A stretch of DNA of 64,000 nucleotides, taken from Maribellus luteus (GTDB lineage: Bacteria; Bacteroidota; Bacteroidia; Bacteroidales; Prolixibacteraceae). Location of the stretch: positions 493,941-557,940 of the forward strand of contig NZ_QWGR01000002.1 in assembly GCF_003576475.1 (NCBI RefSeq), given 5' to 3'. A program made the translations under genes and the position numbers. This document shows, one piece after another, positions 33,704 to 43,205 of the stretch (position 1 is its first letter; each line of letters begins with the position of its first letter). Under the pieces are notes generated by a model. That model saw nothing but the letters and a program-made list of their open reading frames with translations. It made no database searches and was not told the DNA's origin.

Positions 33704-33796
33704 ATGGTAGCAATTATTACTTATGCAATTCTTTTGCTGATGGTGGTTTCTGTGATGATGTATCTAAGTTACCGGGATCTGAAGCAAAATCGTTAA
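33704..33796 (+). CDS. 30-residue single-pass membrane microprotein, copy B
   Basis: ATG at 33704, TAA at 33794-33796. The sequence is hydrophobic from residue 2 to 21 and ends with YLSYRDLKQNR. It is the same length as copy A at 31534-31626, with 13 identical positions and mostly conservative changes elsewhere (Ile/Val/Leu/Met). Both lie alone in long intergenic stretches, on the same strand, about 2.2 kb apart, on either side of the tRNA-Thr gene. The basic C-terminus suggests an N-out/C-in orientation. Confidence 0.7.
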   Translation: MVAIITYAILLLMVVSVMMYLSYRDLKQNR

Positions 33797-33983
33797 CGTA
33801 GTTAGCGAATTACTGAAAATCCCCCGAGGATGGATTGAGGCGCACTGCTCAGTCAAGGAAAGTTTACCCTCGTATTTCCCGGAAGAACCATGCTTTTCAA
33901 AGATTAAATATTCAATATAAAACTCCCAATTTTCAATAACCAGAAATTGAAAATTGATTATTGATCATTGGAACTTTCCCGGA

Positions 33984-34018
33984 TAAAAAAAAAGCCCCTC
34001 CATCAGTTGATGAAGAGG
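33984..34018 (-). terminator. lysS terminator
   Basis: On the minus strand, CCTC and CATC (34018-34015, 34012-34009) pair with GATG and GAGG (34004-33997) across a two-base bulge and a four-base loop. After GGC a run of nine T residues follows. Confidence 0.75.
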
Positions 34019-34044
34019 CCCTGCTATTATCTGGTTTTATTTGT

Positions 34045-35751
34045 CTATAGCAATGAAACGGTTAATCCGGCATCAGCATTCTCTACTTTTGCCACTTTTT
34101 TGCTGGTCAGTCCTTTAATGGCTTTGTCCCATTTTTTGTTGCTGAGTTCCGATTTCGCTTTTAAGTCGTTCAGATCGATTGGTGAAGTTTCTTTCAGCAG
34201 TTCGAATACCACTTTTTCGTCTTCCGACAATTCCACGGCTTTTTTCTCCGGCTTCATTTGCGGGAAGAACAACACATCCTGGATCGACGGACTATTGGTC
34301 ATAAACATAGTCAAACGGTCCATCCCAATGCCCATTCCCGATGTGGGAGGCATGCCGTACTCCAGCGCACGCAGGAAGTCCTGGTCGATAAACATCGCTT
34401 CGTCGTCGCCTTTTTCCGAAAGTTTCAGCTGGTCTTCAAAACGTTCGCGCTGGTCGATCGGGTCGTTCAGCTCAGAGTAAGCATTGGCCAGCTCTTTTCC
34501 GTTTACCATCAGCTCAAAACGTTCGGTCAGTTCAGGGTTGTCGCGGTGTTTTTTGGTAAGCGGCGACATTTCAACCGGATAGTCGGTTATAAATGTCGGC
34601 TGAATGTAATTGTGCTCACATTTTTCGCCAAAGATCTCGTCGATCAGTTTTCCTTTCCCCATTGTCTCGTCGGTTTCAAGGCCGAGTTTGTCGCAAATCT
34701 CGCGCAGCTCAGCTTCCGATTTTCCGGAGATATCGTAACCTGTATGTTCTTTAATCGCGTCAGTCATGGTCACACGTGGGAACGGAGCTTTGTAGTCGAT
34801 AATATGCTCGCCCAGCTGAACTTTGGTTGTTCCGTGCAAGGCCAGCGCTACACGTTCGCAAATCTCCTCGGTAAACTCCATCATCCACTTGTAGTCTTTG
34901 TAAGCCACGTAAATTTCCATTACGGTAAATTCCGGGTTGTGAGTGCGGTCCATCCCTTCGTTGCGGAAGTCTTTTGCAAACTCGTAAACGCCTTCAAAGC
35001 CACCTACAATCAGTCGTTTCAGGTAAAGCTCGTTGGCAATACGCATGTACAAAGGCATGTTCAGCGCGTTGTGGTGCGTAATAAACGGACGGGCAGCAGC
35101 GCCTCCCGGAATCGGCTGCAAAATCGGCGTTTCCACTTCGTGGTAGCCGTATTCGTTGAACATCTGGCGCATGGTGTTGTAGATCTTTGTACGTTTTACA
35201 AAGGTGTCTTTCACCTGCGGATTCACGATCAGGTCGACATAGCGCTGCCGGTAACGCTGTTCCGGATCGGTAAATGCGTCAAACGTTTTTCCTTCTTTTT
35301 CTTTAACCACCGGAAGCGGCCGCAACGATTTGCTTAGCACGGTAAGCTCTTTTACATGAACAGTAAGTTCGCCCATCTGCGTAATAAAAGCAAAGCCTTT
35401 TACGCCGATGATGTCACCAATATCAAGCAGCTTTTTGAATACCTCGTTGTACAGGGTTTTGTCTTCTCCTGTGCAAATCTCATCGCGGTTTATGTAAATC
35501 TGAATACGCCCTTCCTGATCCTGGATTTCGGCAAAGGCTGCTTTTCCCATGATGCGGCGGCTCATCAGTCGTCCTGCGATCACAACATCCTGGAAATTAT
35601 TGTCTTCTTCCTTGTAGTTATTTTTTATAGCGGCAGAAGTAGCGTTTACATGATACTGGGCTGCAGGGTAGGGTTCAATCCCCAGTTCCCGCATTTTTTG
35701 CAACGAATTTCTTCTGATTAACTCCTGTTCGCTTAATTCCTGATGACTCAT
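34045..35751 (-). CDS. lysS: lysyl-tRNA synthetase (class II)
   Basis: The product has 568 residues from the ATG at 35751 ([11 protein letters not shown]); a longer frame upstream encodes an unconserved tail. The OB-fold anticodon-binding domain (about 50-170) shows [20 protein letters not shown]. The class II core carries motif 2 ([20 protein letters not shown]) and motif 3 ([12 protein letters not shown]). The C-terminus extends about 65 residues past motif 3 with a small helical tail ([20 protein letters not shown]), seen in other Bacteroidota LysS proteins. Confidence 0.97.
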   Translation of the reverse strand: MSHQELSEQELIRRNSLQKMRELGIEPYPAAQYHVNATSAAIKNNYKEEDNNFQDVVIAGRLMSRRIMGKAAFAEIQDQEGRIQIYINRDEICTGEDKTLYNEVFKKLLDIGDIIGVKGFAFITQMGELTVHVKELTVLSKSLRPLPVVKEKEGKTFDAFTDPEQRYRQRYVDLIVNPQVKDTFVKRTKIYNTMRQMFNEYGYHEVETPILQPIPGGAAARPFITHHNALNMPLYMRIANELYLKRLIVGGFEGVYEFAKDFRNEGMDRTHNPEFTVMEIYVAYKDYKWMMEFTEEICERVALALHGTTKVQLGEHIIDYKAPFPRVTMTDAIKEHTGYDISGKSEAELREICDKLGLETDETMGKGKLIDEIFGEKCEHNYIQPTFITDYPVEMSPLTKKHRDNPELTERFELMVNGKELANAYSELNDPIDQRERFEDQLKLSEKGDDEAMFIDQDFLRALEYGMPPTSGMGIGMDRLTMFMTNSPSIQDVLFFPQMKPEKKAVELSEDEKVVFELLKETSPIDLNDLKAKSELSNKKWDKAIKGLTSKKVAKVENADAGLTVSLL

Positions 35752-36040
35752 TTTATAATCTGTTTTTGGTTCCCCTTCTGCCGGAAAATTCAAACGGTTT
35801 TGCCGGAAACAAAGAGGTAACTTGCTGAATGTTTGCAAAAATTTCGGCAAAGATAATAAAACAAGTTGCTCGTGCTTTTTCCTGTCTGTGAAATGCCGCC
35901 AAAGTTTTTAAACGATAACATAGTGTTCATGAATCGCTTGCCGGTTTCATCCGGATGAGAAGAGAAACGAAACCTGTATTTCCGGATGTATTTGGCTTTG
36001 TAGCAGTGTTGAAAAAATAATCGGACAATTTTAGGTTTTT

Positions 36041-36071
36041 TTTCTATATGAACGGGCATTTTGTATCTTTG
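36041..36071 (+). promoter_or_regulatory. recJ promoter
   Basis: TTTC (36041-36044), a 19-base spacer and TATCTTTG (36064-36071). The -7 element is an exact match, the -33 has one mismatch. The leader would be about 28 bases. The rest of the lysS-recJ gap (35752-36040) holds no supported gene. Confidence 0.65.
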
Positions 36072-36105
36072 CTAACTTCTTTTCAGGAATCAACAAAAAC
36101 GCGGA

Positions 36106-37836
36106 ATGGAAAAAATCTGGAACTTTAAAAAACAAGGCGACCAAAACGAGGTAAAACACCTTTCCGCTGCGTTGAACGTAAACATGGTGATCGCCCGCCT
36201 GCTGGTCGACAGGGGCATCAAAACCTACAACGAAGCCAAAGCTTTTTTTCGTCCCCGCCTAAGCGATCTGCACGATCCGTTTCTGATGAAAAATATGAAG
36301 GAAGCGGTGGAGCGCCTGGAAAGAGCCATTGAAAAACAGGAGAAAGTGATTGTTTACGGCGATTACGATGTGGACGGAACTACGTCGGTAGCCCTGATGT
36401 ATCTTTTCCTGAAAGAAAGAATCAAAGAGATTGAATATTACATTCCCGACAGGTACAGCGAAGGTTATGGGATTTCGCCCAAAAGTATTGAATACGCTGC
36501 CGAAAACGGAGTGACGCTGATTGTTGCGCTCGACTGCGGAATTAAAGCGGTTGAGAAGATTGAAAAGGCCAAAGAGCTTGGGATCGACTTTATTATCTGC
36601 GATCATCACAACCCAGGAGATCGGGTGCCAAACGCAGTAGCTGTGCTGGATCCCAAACAGCCCGGGTGCGAATACCCTTACAAAGAGCTTTCAGGTTGTG
36701 GGGTTGGTTTTAAATTGTTGCAGGCTTTCTGTATGAAAAGCGAGATTGACCTGGAAGAAATTTACGACCTGCTCGACTTGGTGGCAGTAAGCATTGCGGC
36801 CGATATTGTGCCCATTACAGGAGAAAACCGGGTACTGGCTTACTATGGGCTGAAGAAACTGAATTCAGATCCGGGAGTGGGGCTGCAAACCATTATCAAT
36901 TTTGCCGGAATCAACGGAAGCGACATCACCATCAGCGATATTGTTTTTAAGATCGGGCCGCGGTTAAATGCCTCGGGAAGGATCGAGCACGGAAAAAAAT
37001 CGGTGCAAATTCTGGTTTCTGATGATGTGGATAAATCAGACCTTTTAGGGGAAGAAATCGACTCGTTTAACGAAATCCGGAAAACACTGGACCGCGACAT
37101 CACCCAGGAAGCACTGGATACCATTGAAAACAGTGCGGAGCTAAAAGCGATGAACAGTACGGTTTTGTACAACCGCGACTGGCACAAGGGGGTTGTCGGG
37201 ATTGTAGCTTCGCGGGTAACGGAATACTATTACCGGCCAACGGTGATTCTGACCGAATCGAATGGACTGGCAACCGGATCGGCCCGGTCGGTGCGCGATT
37301 TCGATTTGTACGAAGCCATCGGGCAGTGCAGCGATTTGCTGGAGTCGTACGGAGGCCACATGTATGCCGCCGGACTCACCATGAGAATCGAAAACATTCC
37401 GGAGTTTAAAGAACGCTTTGAAGAAATTGTTACTCGTCAGATTACTGATCAGCAACAAATTCAATCCATAGAAATTGATGCAAAAATTACGCTGAGTGAA
37501 ATTACCCCGCGTTTCTTCCGCATACTAAAGCAGTTTGCTCCTTTTGGCCCACACAATATGATGCCTGTATTTGTTACGGAAGATGTTTTTGATGCCGGAA
37601 CCAGCCGCTGCGTAGGGAAAAACAAAGAACACCTGAAACTGGATTTGGTAGAGCCCGATGTAAATTCCGGTATTTTCCCCGGGATTGCTTTTAATCAGTC
37701 GGATGCTTACGACCTGATCACTTCCGGTTCTCCCTTCGATATTTGCTACTCGATCAACGAAAACGAATACCGTGGAAAAACCAGTCTTCAGTTATTTATC
37801 CGCGATATCAAAAAGCGCGAATCGTTTGGCTGGTAG
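36106..37836 (+). CDS. recJ: single-stranded-DNA-specific exonuclease
   Basis: The product has 576 residues. The DHH phosphoesterase motifs are VYGDYDVDGTTSVALMY and IICDHHNPGD, with a DHHA1 domain (SYGGHMYAAGLTM) and a C-terminal OB-type domain. It degrades single strands 5' to 3' in recombination and mismatch repair. It converges with a HAD phosphatase gene whose stop is only one base away, so no terminator fits between them. Confidence 0.96.
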   Translation: MEKIWNFKKQGDQNEVKHLSAALNVNMVIARLLVDRGIKTYNEAKAFFRPRLSDLHDPFLMKNMKEAVERLERAIEKQEKVIVYGDYDVDGTTSVALMYLFLKERIKEIEYYIPDRYSEGYGISPKSIEYAAENGVTLIVALDCGIKAVEKIEKAKELGIDFIICDHHNPGDRVPNAVAVLDPKQPGCEYPYKELSGCGVGFKLLQAFCMKSEIDLEEIYDLLDLVAVSIAADIVPITGENRVLAYYGLKKLNSDPGVGLQTIINFAGINGSDITISDIVFKIGPRLNASGRIEHGKKSVQILVSDDVDKSDLLGEEIDSFNEIRKTLDRDITQEALDTIENSAELKAMNSTVLYNRDWHKGVVGIVASRVTEYYYRPTVILTESNGLATGSARSVRDFDLYEAIGQCSDLLESYGGHMYAAGLTMRIENIPEFKERFEEIVTRQITDQQQIQSIEIDAKITLSEITPRFFRILKQFAPFGPHNMMPVFVTEDVFDAGTSRCVGKNKEHLKLDLVEPDVNSGIFPGIAFNQSDAYDLITSGSPFDICYSINENEYRGKTSLQLFIRDIKKRESFGW

Positions 37837-37837
37837 T

Positions 37838-38485
37838 TTAAGGTAGTAATCGGAGAAATTCAGGATCCATCAGATCTTCCAGCTTATCGGCAACAAAGGC
37901 CCCGGTGCTTTCCAATCTTTCTTTCGACTGATGTCCGTTGGCAATCAGGATGCAGGTAATTCCCAGTTTTTCGGCCACTTCGTAGTCGTGAATCGTATCG
38001 CCGATCATCACCGCATTTTCTTTTCGAATCTGGTACAATTCAATCAATTGTTCTCCCCGTTCAATTTTTGAGGCGGCATAGTGGTCATTTAATCCGGCAA
38101 TTCCTTCAAAATAATTGAGAATATTCTGGTGATCCAGCGTTTCGTGCAGCATGTTTTGTTGCATGGCCGAAAGCACAAACTGCCGTTTACCCGCGTTTTT
38201 AAAAAAGTCGAGAACCGCGTGGGTTTGGCTGTGTAAATCACAGTTTTTTACTCCGCTGTTGTACAGATCTATGAACTCGCGGGCGGGTATCGAAAAATCT
38301 TCTTTGCTGAAATCGAACCCGATGGTGGTATAGTAATCTTTTACAGGAAACGAAAATACATCCTTGTACTGAGCGTGGTCCAGCAGATTGAGGCCTCTTT
38401 TTTCAAGAAGCTGGTTGATGGTTGAAATACAAAAGTCCAGATCGTTGAGCAACGTTCCGTTCCAGTCCCAAATAACAGAACGCAT
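37838..38485 (-). CDS. HAD-superfamily phosphatase (phosphoglycolate-phosphatase-like)
   Basis: The product has 215 residues. HAD motif I is IWDWNGTLLND (the second Asp is replaced by Asn, as in some relatives), motif II lies in FVLSAMQQN, and motif III/IV in ENAVMIGDTIHDYEVA. A helical cap domain lies between motifs I and II. Phosphoglycolate or another small phosphate ester is a likely substrate, but the sequence does not settle it. It follows the acyltransferase gene by one base and is probably translationally coupled to it. Confidence 0.85.
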   Translation of the reverse strand: MRSVIWDWNGTLLNDLDFCISTINQLLEKRGLNLLDHAQYKDVFSFPVKDYYTTIGFDFSKEDFSIPAREFIDLYNSGVKNCDLHSQTHAVLDFFKNAGKRQFVLSAMQQNMLHETLDHQNILNYFEGIAGLNDHYAASKIERGEQLIELYQIRKENAVMIGDTIHDYEVAEKLGITCILIANGHQSKERLESTGAFVADKLEDLMDPEFLRLLP

Positions 38486-38486
38486 A

Positions 38487-39629
38487 TTAGATATTCTTCA
38501 CTTTAAGTTTGTTAATCACCGGGTTGGCGTATAGTTTCAGAAAGCGTTCCTGGATGTCGGTAACCGGAAAATCCACATGAACCATGGCTTGTTCCACCAT
38601 AATTTCGAATTTCATTTGCTCTTCGGCGGTGTATTTGTCTTTGAAGCGGTGCTCCTGCATCAGCATGTCGTAAGCAACGTAATTGCTGGGCCACAGCTTG
38701 AAGTTTTTATAGATCTGCGTATCGATCATTTCGGCAATGTCGCGGATGTATTTGTTACGTTGTTCGTTGTTCTCGGCCGGCGGAAAATGTGTTTCAATCG
38801 GGTCACCAAAGGCAAAACGCATTCTTCCTTTGGGTGCAAACATTCCCATCGACATACTTTTCAGATCGTCTTTGCTGGTTTTCAGTTGGCCGTAATGTTC
38901 TTTTTTGATCAGCTCTTTTAGCTTGGCCAATCCACAGGGTTCAATTTCGTATGAGATGGAAACCGGAACAATGTTGAGCTCGTTGAAACCTTCTGAAATG
39001 GTGTTTTTGTTGCTCATGTTGAGCATTTTAAGAACACTGTCCTGGGTTTTGTCGTTCCCGTCTTTGGTGCGGCCTTCACGCTGGGCAATCCAGATCGACA
39101 TTTTATCCTCGGTAATCGACTTCCGGATAAAGTGAGACACTTTTCGTGAAGCAGTCATTAAATCGCGCGGAGCGAGGTTTCGTCTGATGACAAACGAACG
39201 GTTGAGTTTTACGGTATGTTCAATCCATTCGTATTGTAAGAGGTTATCTCCGATGGCAATTTCCGTGGTATTCATCCCGTGTTCAAAAATGAGTACGTTC
39301 AGAAGCGCAGCATCCAGAATAATGTCGCGGTGATTGGAAATAAAAAGATAAGGTTTCTTCTTATCCAGTTTATCAATTCCGCTGCATTTAAGCCCGTTGG
39401 AGGTTTTATCCACCAGCCAATGCAGCAGGTCATAAACAAAAACACCCTGCAGCTGTTTAACGCTTTTGATACGTCGCAGCTGAAATTTTACCATTTCCAC
39501 TTTCGGACGATTTTTGAATAGGATCATTAGTACCTCATCAAAAACCTTGTCTTTCAGTAGTAAACGCATTTTTTGCTTTACTTCCGAATCGTAATAAGGA
39601 CGAATGTCATCGAAATTATAGCCCGTCAT
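38487..39629 (-). CDS. 1-acylglycerol-3-phosphate acyltransferase family protein
   Basis: The product has 380 residues. The catalytic His lies in ISNHRDIILDAALL; the spacing to the Asp is five residues (H-RDIIL-D) rather than the classic four. IAQREGRTKDGNDKTQ corresponds to the second motif (EGTRS-like) that binds the glycerol phosphate. NELNIVPVSISYE is the later conserved strand. It probably acylates a glycerophospholipid precursor or lipid A-like acceptor at the inner membrane. The N-terminal 90 residues are specific to this subfamily. Confidence 0.8.
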   Translation of the reverse strand: MTGYNFDDIRPYYDSEVKQKMRLLLKDKVFDEVLMILFKNRPKVEMVKFQLRRIKSVKQLQGVFVYDLLHWLVDKTSNGLKCSGIDKLDKKKPYLFISNHRDIILDAALLNVLIFEHGMNTTEIAIGDNLLQYEWIEHTVKLNRSFVIRRNLAPRDLMTASRKVSHFIRKSITEDKMSIWIAQREGRTKDGNDKTQDSVLKMLNMSNKNTISEGFNELNIVPVSISYEIEPCGLAKLKELIKKEHYGQLKTSKDDLKSMSMGMFAPKGRMRFAFGDPIETHFPPAENNEQRNKYIRDIAEMIDTQIYKNFKLWPSNYVAYDMLMQEHRFKDKYTAEEQMKFEIMVEQAMVHVDFPVTDIQERFLKLYANPVINKLKVKNI

Positions 39630-39667
39630 TTTTATTTATTTAACTCAGCAAAGTAACACATTCAAAA

Positions 39668-41710
39668 TTAAAATTTCAACCGGAGCTGCATTTTTACTTC
39701 GGTTTTATCTTTCCCGGCTATCTCGTTATAACCTGATCCGATGATGTTGCGGTCGGTCCAGTGTGTGTTGGCAAGTTTGAACCAAAGCTCTGCCCGGTCC
39801 GAGATTTTGTATTTGAAATTGAGGTAAGTTCTCCATCCTTTGCCAAAGAAAGCCGGTACCGAGAAGGTATAAAGCAGGTCGTTCTCGTACGCGTAAATAC
39901 GTGCGTCATAATTGCTTGTGTTGAAATAGGCAAGCCTTCCTGACAGGCTGAGCGGAATGTTTGTTGGTTTGTACAGCAAATCCTGGTAACCCAGTATTCC
40001 TTGTTCTTTTTTGCTGCCACGAAACGATGAGTGCTCCAGCCGGCTGCTCCATCGCAGCTTTTCTGTGATGAAATATTCAGCGTGAAGCCTGATTCGTTGC
40101 GTGCGTTCCGGTAAATTCACAGAAAGTTTTTCTGCTTTGTTTTTCTGGTCTTTTGTTTCTGATTTTACCCGAAGGTAGCATTTGAACCTTTCCGAAAGTT
40201 GAAAATCGGCTTGTGCAAAAACATCGTAACCCGAAGCGGGGCCGGCGGTGGTATAGGAAATCCAGGGCGAGCGGTAAAAATCGGAATAGGCAGCTAGCGT
40301 GATCCGTTTGGCCGGAAGAAAGCGGATGCCCATGTAAAAACCGGTTTCGTTGGCAACGGCGCTGCTTTCGGAAAAAGCCTGCCCCCACAATGCGTGGTAG
40401 TTTTTGTCGAAATGACGGAATTGTGCTGCAACATTCAGCCGGTCATTCAGGTGAATGATACTTCCCTGCAGGAAAGCTTTTGCTCCCGATTTTGAAACGG
40501 CTGCCTCTCCAAAAAACTGGTATTTTCCGGTGCTAAACAGGTAGTCGATTCCTCCTGTGAAATTTTCTGTTCCCTTAAATTTGAATTGATTGTACAATTG
40601 GTCAGCAGGAGAAAAGGGCGTGTCGAAATGCTGGTAGATGAAAGTGGTTCCCAATTTTAGTTTCGAAAAGGTTCGAGAAAAAACAACTCCTGCATTTCGG
40701 TATTTAACTGATTTTTCATCGGCAATTTCGCTTTGGGTACGGTGATAACCTGATGTTTGCAGGCTGGTAAAAACAGATGTTCCGTCTACTTCCGTATCCA
40801 GGTTGGCATCGGCATTCTTTTGCGAAACAAAAAGATGAATGGTATTCTTTTTTAGTTGAATGCTGGTGGTTGCTCCGCGGAAATACAGGTTCTCATCCAC
40901 TGAAGTATAGGGTCTGACTCCCTGACCGTATTTCATGATTCCCAAAACATCGGCTGATTTTCCGGGAGAGAAACCTTGCCAAAGTACCAAACCCTGCCCG
41001 CTGCGAACAATATAATCACCTACAGTTATCCGCTCAAAAACAGGGTTGATCTTCATACTTACATTGCCCGAGTAGAAATCAAAGCCTTGCTTGTTGGAGC
41101 CTTTGAAAAATGCTTCCCCCGGATCTTTTTCGGCGGTTAGCCCGGCGGAGAGTTTGTCGCCGGCTTCCAGTCGGTAGCGGCTGTAATAGCGGAATCGGTT
41201 TCCTTCGTAAGGCTTGGTCCCTTCGTCGTTTGTCCGATATCCACGCGCTTTTTGAATCGTTCCGAGGCTTCGTAACAGCAGTTCCTGTCGCTTGTATTTG
41301 GTTTCTTCTTTAAAGGAAGTGGGGCTTGTTGTCGGAGGGCCGAAAACAATAAAAAGCTGCATTTTCTGAAGCAGTTCCGGCGTAAATCCGTCGATGGTAG
41401 TGAATTCAAAAATGGAATAAACCGGGCCGTATGCATCGACATATGCCAGCAGCTTGTTGATCTGAATACTGTTTAGCAAGTACATTTTTGAAAGTTCGCC
41501 GGCAGTGGTGGCGTTAATGTTGATCGGATCATTCAGCAGTTGTTCCAGATCTTCGGTAATCAGCGCTGCATCGGCTTCTTCTTCCATGTTTTCGAGCTGC
41601 GATTCCACGATGGTTTCAATGATCTTATCCGGCGAAATGTTTTGCCCAAGGGATAAAAACGGAATCCCCAAAAGCAGAAGCAGGATAATATGTTGGGTCG
41701 CTCTTTTCAT
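39668..41710 (-). CDS. helix-hairpin-helix plus outer-membrane beta-barrel protein
   Basis: The product has 680 residues. A signal peptide (IILLLLLGIPFLSLGQ) precedes an acidic region and a helix-hairpin-helix unit resembling ComEA (PININATTAGELSKMYLL ... IDGFTPELLQKMQLF, about 58-122). The rest (about 140-680) consists of alternating aromatic strands ending in a C-terminal strand KTEVKMQLRLKF, as for an outer-membrane barrel. The combination is known in Bacteroidota but has no assigned function. Its start overlaps the end of the upstream barrel gene by four bases, so the two are coupled. Confidence 0.75.
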   Translation of the reverse strand: MKRATQHIILLLLLGIPFLSLGQNISPDKIIETIVESQLENMEEEADAALITEDLEQLLNDPININATTAGELSKMYLLNSIQINKLLAYVDAYGPVYSIFEFTTIDGFTPELLQKMQLFIVFGPPTTSPTSFKEETKYKRQELLLRSLGTIQKARGYRTNDEGTKPYEGNRFRYYSRYRLEAGDKLSAGLTAEKDPGEAFFKGSNKQGFDFYSGNVSMKINPVFERITVGDYIVRSGQGLVLWQGFSPGKSADVLGIMKYGQGVRPYTSVDENLYFRGATTSIQLKKNTIHLFVSQKNADANLDTEVDGTSVFTSLQTSGYHRTQSEIADEKSVKYRNAGVVFSRTFSKLKLGTTFIYQHFDTPFSPADQLYNQFKFKGTENFTGGIDYLFSTGKYQFFGEAAVSKSGAKAFLQGSIIHLNDRLNVAAQFRHFDKNYHALWGQAFSESSAVANETGFYMGIRFLPAKRITLAAYSDFYRSPWISYTTAGPASGYDVFAQADFQLSERFKCYLRVKSETKDQKNKAEKLSVNLPERTQRIRLHAEYFITEKLRWSSRLEHSSFRGSKKEQGILGYQDLLYKPTNIPLSLSGRLAYFNTSNYDARIYAYENDLLYTFSVPAFFGKGWRTYLNFKYKISDRAELWFKLANTHWTDRNIIGSGYNEIAGKDKTEVKMQLRLKF

Positions 41711-42525
41711 TTTAAACGAAGTTGAATCGAAACAGAGGGAGTGAACCCCAGATTGCCGTGGTAACTATAGGCAAAGTCGGTGGAAATGTTTCCAAAAGAG
41801 TAACCAATTCCTCCCGAATAATGGAAGGGCTTGCCCGAAACTCCTAGTCGAAAGGCAAGGTTTTTTACCGGCATAAATTCCAATCCCGATTTTATCTGCG
41901 CGGGGAAATCCGAAGATTTCTGAACTTCGGCACTTAGCAGTACATTTTCCGAGAGCTGATAATGGCCTCCCAGTCGGTAGGTAAAAGGCATTCTTTGCGA
42001 GCCGTAGTAGGTTTCAAAACCATTTCGTACCGGGTTAAAAATATGCGCACCCAACGCCAGTTCCCGGGTGGGCTGGTAAAGCAGGCCGCATTCGAAGGTC
42101 AAGAAAGCAAAGGCGCCGTTGTTCTCGGGGAAGCGGTTCGAGAAGTAGTCGAGCTGAAGCGCAGCGCTTAATCGTTTTGAAAGCTGCTTGGCAAAGGCCA
42201 GCCCCAACTTTGATTCTTTGTAACTTCCTTTTCCAAATTGATAAAAACTTATTCCGGCAATACCTCCAAAAACAGGAGACGAAAAAGTTCCGGCAGAGAG
42301 CGAGAGTTCTTCCAGCATAAAGCGTGATTCGTAGTAGATTCCGGCCGAAAGTTGGGAGACGCCGGTAAGCGTGGCCTGGTTGTGAAAGGTGCTCCAGGCG
42401 TCACTAAGAGAAACGCTGGCATGCGAGAGTGCTGCCGAACGGGCTCCGGCGGTGCGGTTCTCAGAGGCTATCGACGTAATCGATAAAAACAGAAACAGCA
42501 ATTGTATTTGAAAGGGTTTTCTCAT
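41707..42525 (-). CDS. PorV/PorQ-like outer-membrane barrel protein
   Basis: The product has 272 residues. A signal peptide (IQLLFLFLSITSIAS) is followed by TAGARSAALSHASVSLSDAW, the FadL/PorV-type N-terminus, then a barrel pattern ending in FTPSVSIQLRLK. PorV and PorQ family proteins assist type IX secretion. Whether this one belongs to that system or is a general FadL-like barrel cannot be settled. It overlaps the downstream helix-hairpin-helix barrel gene by four bases and is itself preceded by purE. Confidence 0.65.
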   Translation of the reverse strand: MRKPFQIQLLFLFLSITSIASENRTAGARSAALSHASVSLSDAWSTFHNQATLTGVSQLSAGIYYESRFMLEELSLSAGTFSSPVFGGIAGISFYQFGKGSYKESKLGLAFAKQLSKRLSAALQLDYFSNRFPENNGAFAFLTFECGLLYQPTRELALGAHIFNPVRNGFETYYGSQRMPFTYRLGGHYQLSENVLLSAEVQKSSDFPAQIKSGLEFMPVKNLAFRLGVSGKPFHYSGGIGYSFGNISTDFAYSYHGNLGFTPSVSIQLRLK

Positions 42526-42529
42526 ACAA

Positions 42530-42562
42530 AACAGGGCGCATATAAAATTTATGCGCCCTGTT
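42530..42562 (-). terminator. hairpin after purE
   Basis: A perfect 13-bp stem, AACAGGGCGCATA (42530-42542) with its complement (42550-42562), has a 7-base loop. It lies between the purE stop and the PorQ-like start. Only a short T-run follows on the minus strand. Confidence 0.65.
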
Positions 42563-42591
42563 AAATGTACGAAAAAAATGTTTTGTTACGC

Positions 42592-43098
42592 TTAGTTTGT
42601 CTTGAACTTAAATTTAACTTCGGCTAACTCCTGGTTGGCCTTTACAATTTTTTTCTTCAGATCTTCCTTGTATTGTATCATTTTTTGCATCAGAGCTTCG
42701 TCGCCGGTTGCCATCATTTGCACGGCTAAAATGGCGGCGTTCATGGCACCATTAACCGCAACGGTTGCTACCGGAATTCCGGGAGGCATTTGCAGAATGG
42801 CGAGAACCGAGTCGAAGCCAGAAAGGCTTGCGTTGATGGGGACTCCGATTACCGGAAGCGGTGTCATAGCGGCAATAACACCCGGCAAATGAGCAGCCAT
42901 TCCGGCACCTGCAATAATCACTTTTATGCCACGGTCTTTGGCACCTTTGGCAAAAACTTCCACTTCCTCCGGCGTACGGTGGGCCGACAAAGCATTGATC
43001 TCAAAAGGGATTTCGAATTCATCAAATAGTTTGGCTGCTTTTTCCATCACATTCAGATCGGAAGTGCTGCCCATGATAATGCTAACTTTTGGTGTCAT
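42592..43098 (-). CDS. purE: N5-carboxyaminoimidazole ribonucleotide mutase
   Basis: The product has 168 residues. The class I PurE signature is IIMGSTSDLNVMEKA, followed by SAHRTPEEV (catalytic His) and IAGAGMAAHLPGVIAA. It converts N5-CAIR to CAIR in purine synthesis. purK, its usual partner, is not adjacent. It is divergent from hpt, another purine gene, 107 bases away, so a shared control region is possible. Confidence 0.96.
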   Translation of the reverse strand: MTPKVSIIMGSTSDLNVMEKAAKLFDEFEIPFEINALSAHRTPEEVEVFAKGAKDRGIKVIIAGAGMAAHLPGVIAAMTPLPVIGVPINASLSGFDSVLAILQMPPGIPVATVAVNGAMNAAILAVQMMATGDEALMQKMIQYKEDLKKKIVKANQELAEVKFKFKTN

Positions 43099-43205
43099 AT
43101 TTAAGTTTTATTTTCTGATACTCGAATTGTTTTTGTTATTTTGTAGCCCAAATTTTCAAGGCGAATTTAAGGCAATTTAAGTATTAATAAAAATCAAAGA
43201 TTTTC

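Noticed and set aside
34258..35337. Long plus-strand open frame (359 codons) opposite lysS
   Set aside because: It is antisense to a clearly conserved gene, and its composition (many Phe, Val, His, Arg) is typical of a shadow frame. No domain is visible.
35790..36059. Minus-strand frame of 89 codons between lysS and recJ
   Set aside because: It overlaps the region of both gene starts, including the -33 element of the recJ promoter, and shows no domain or conserved pattern.
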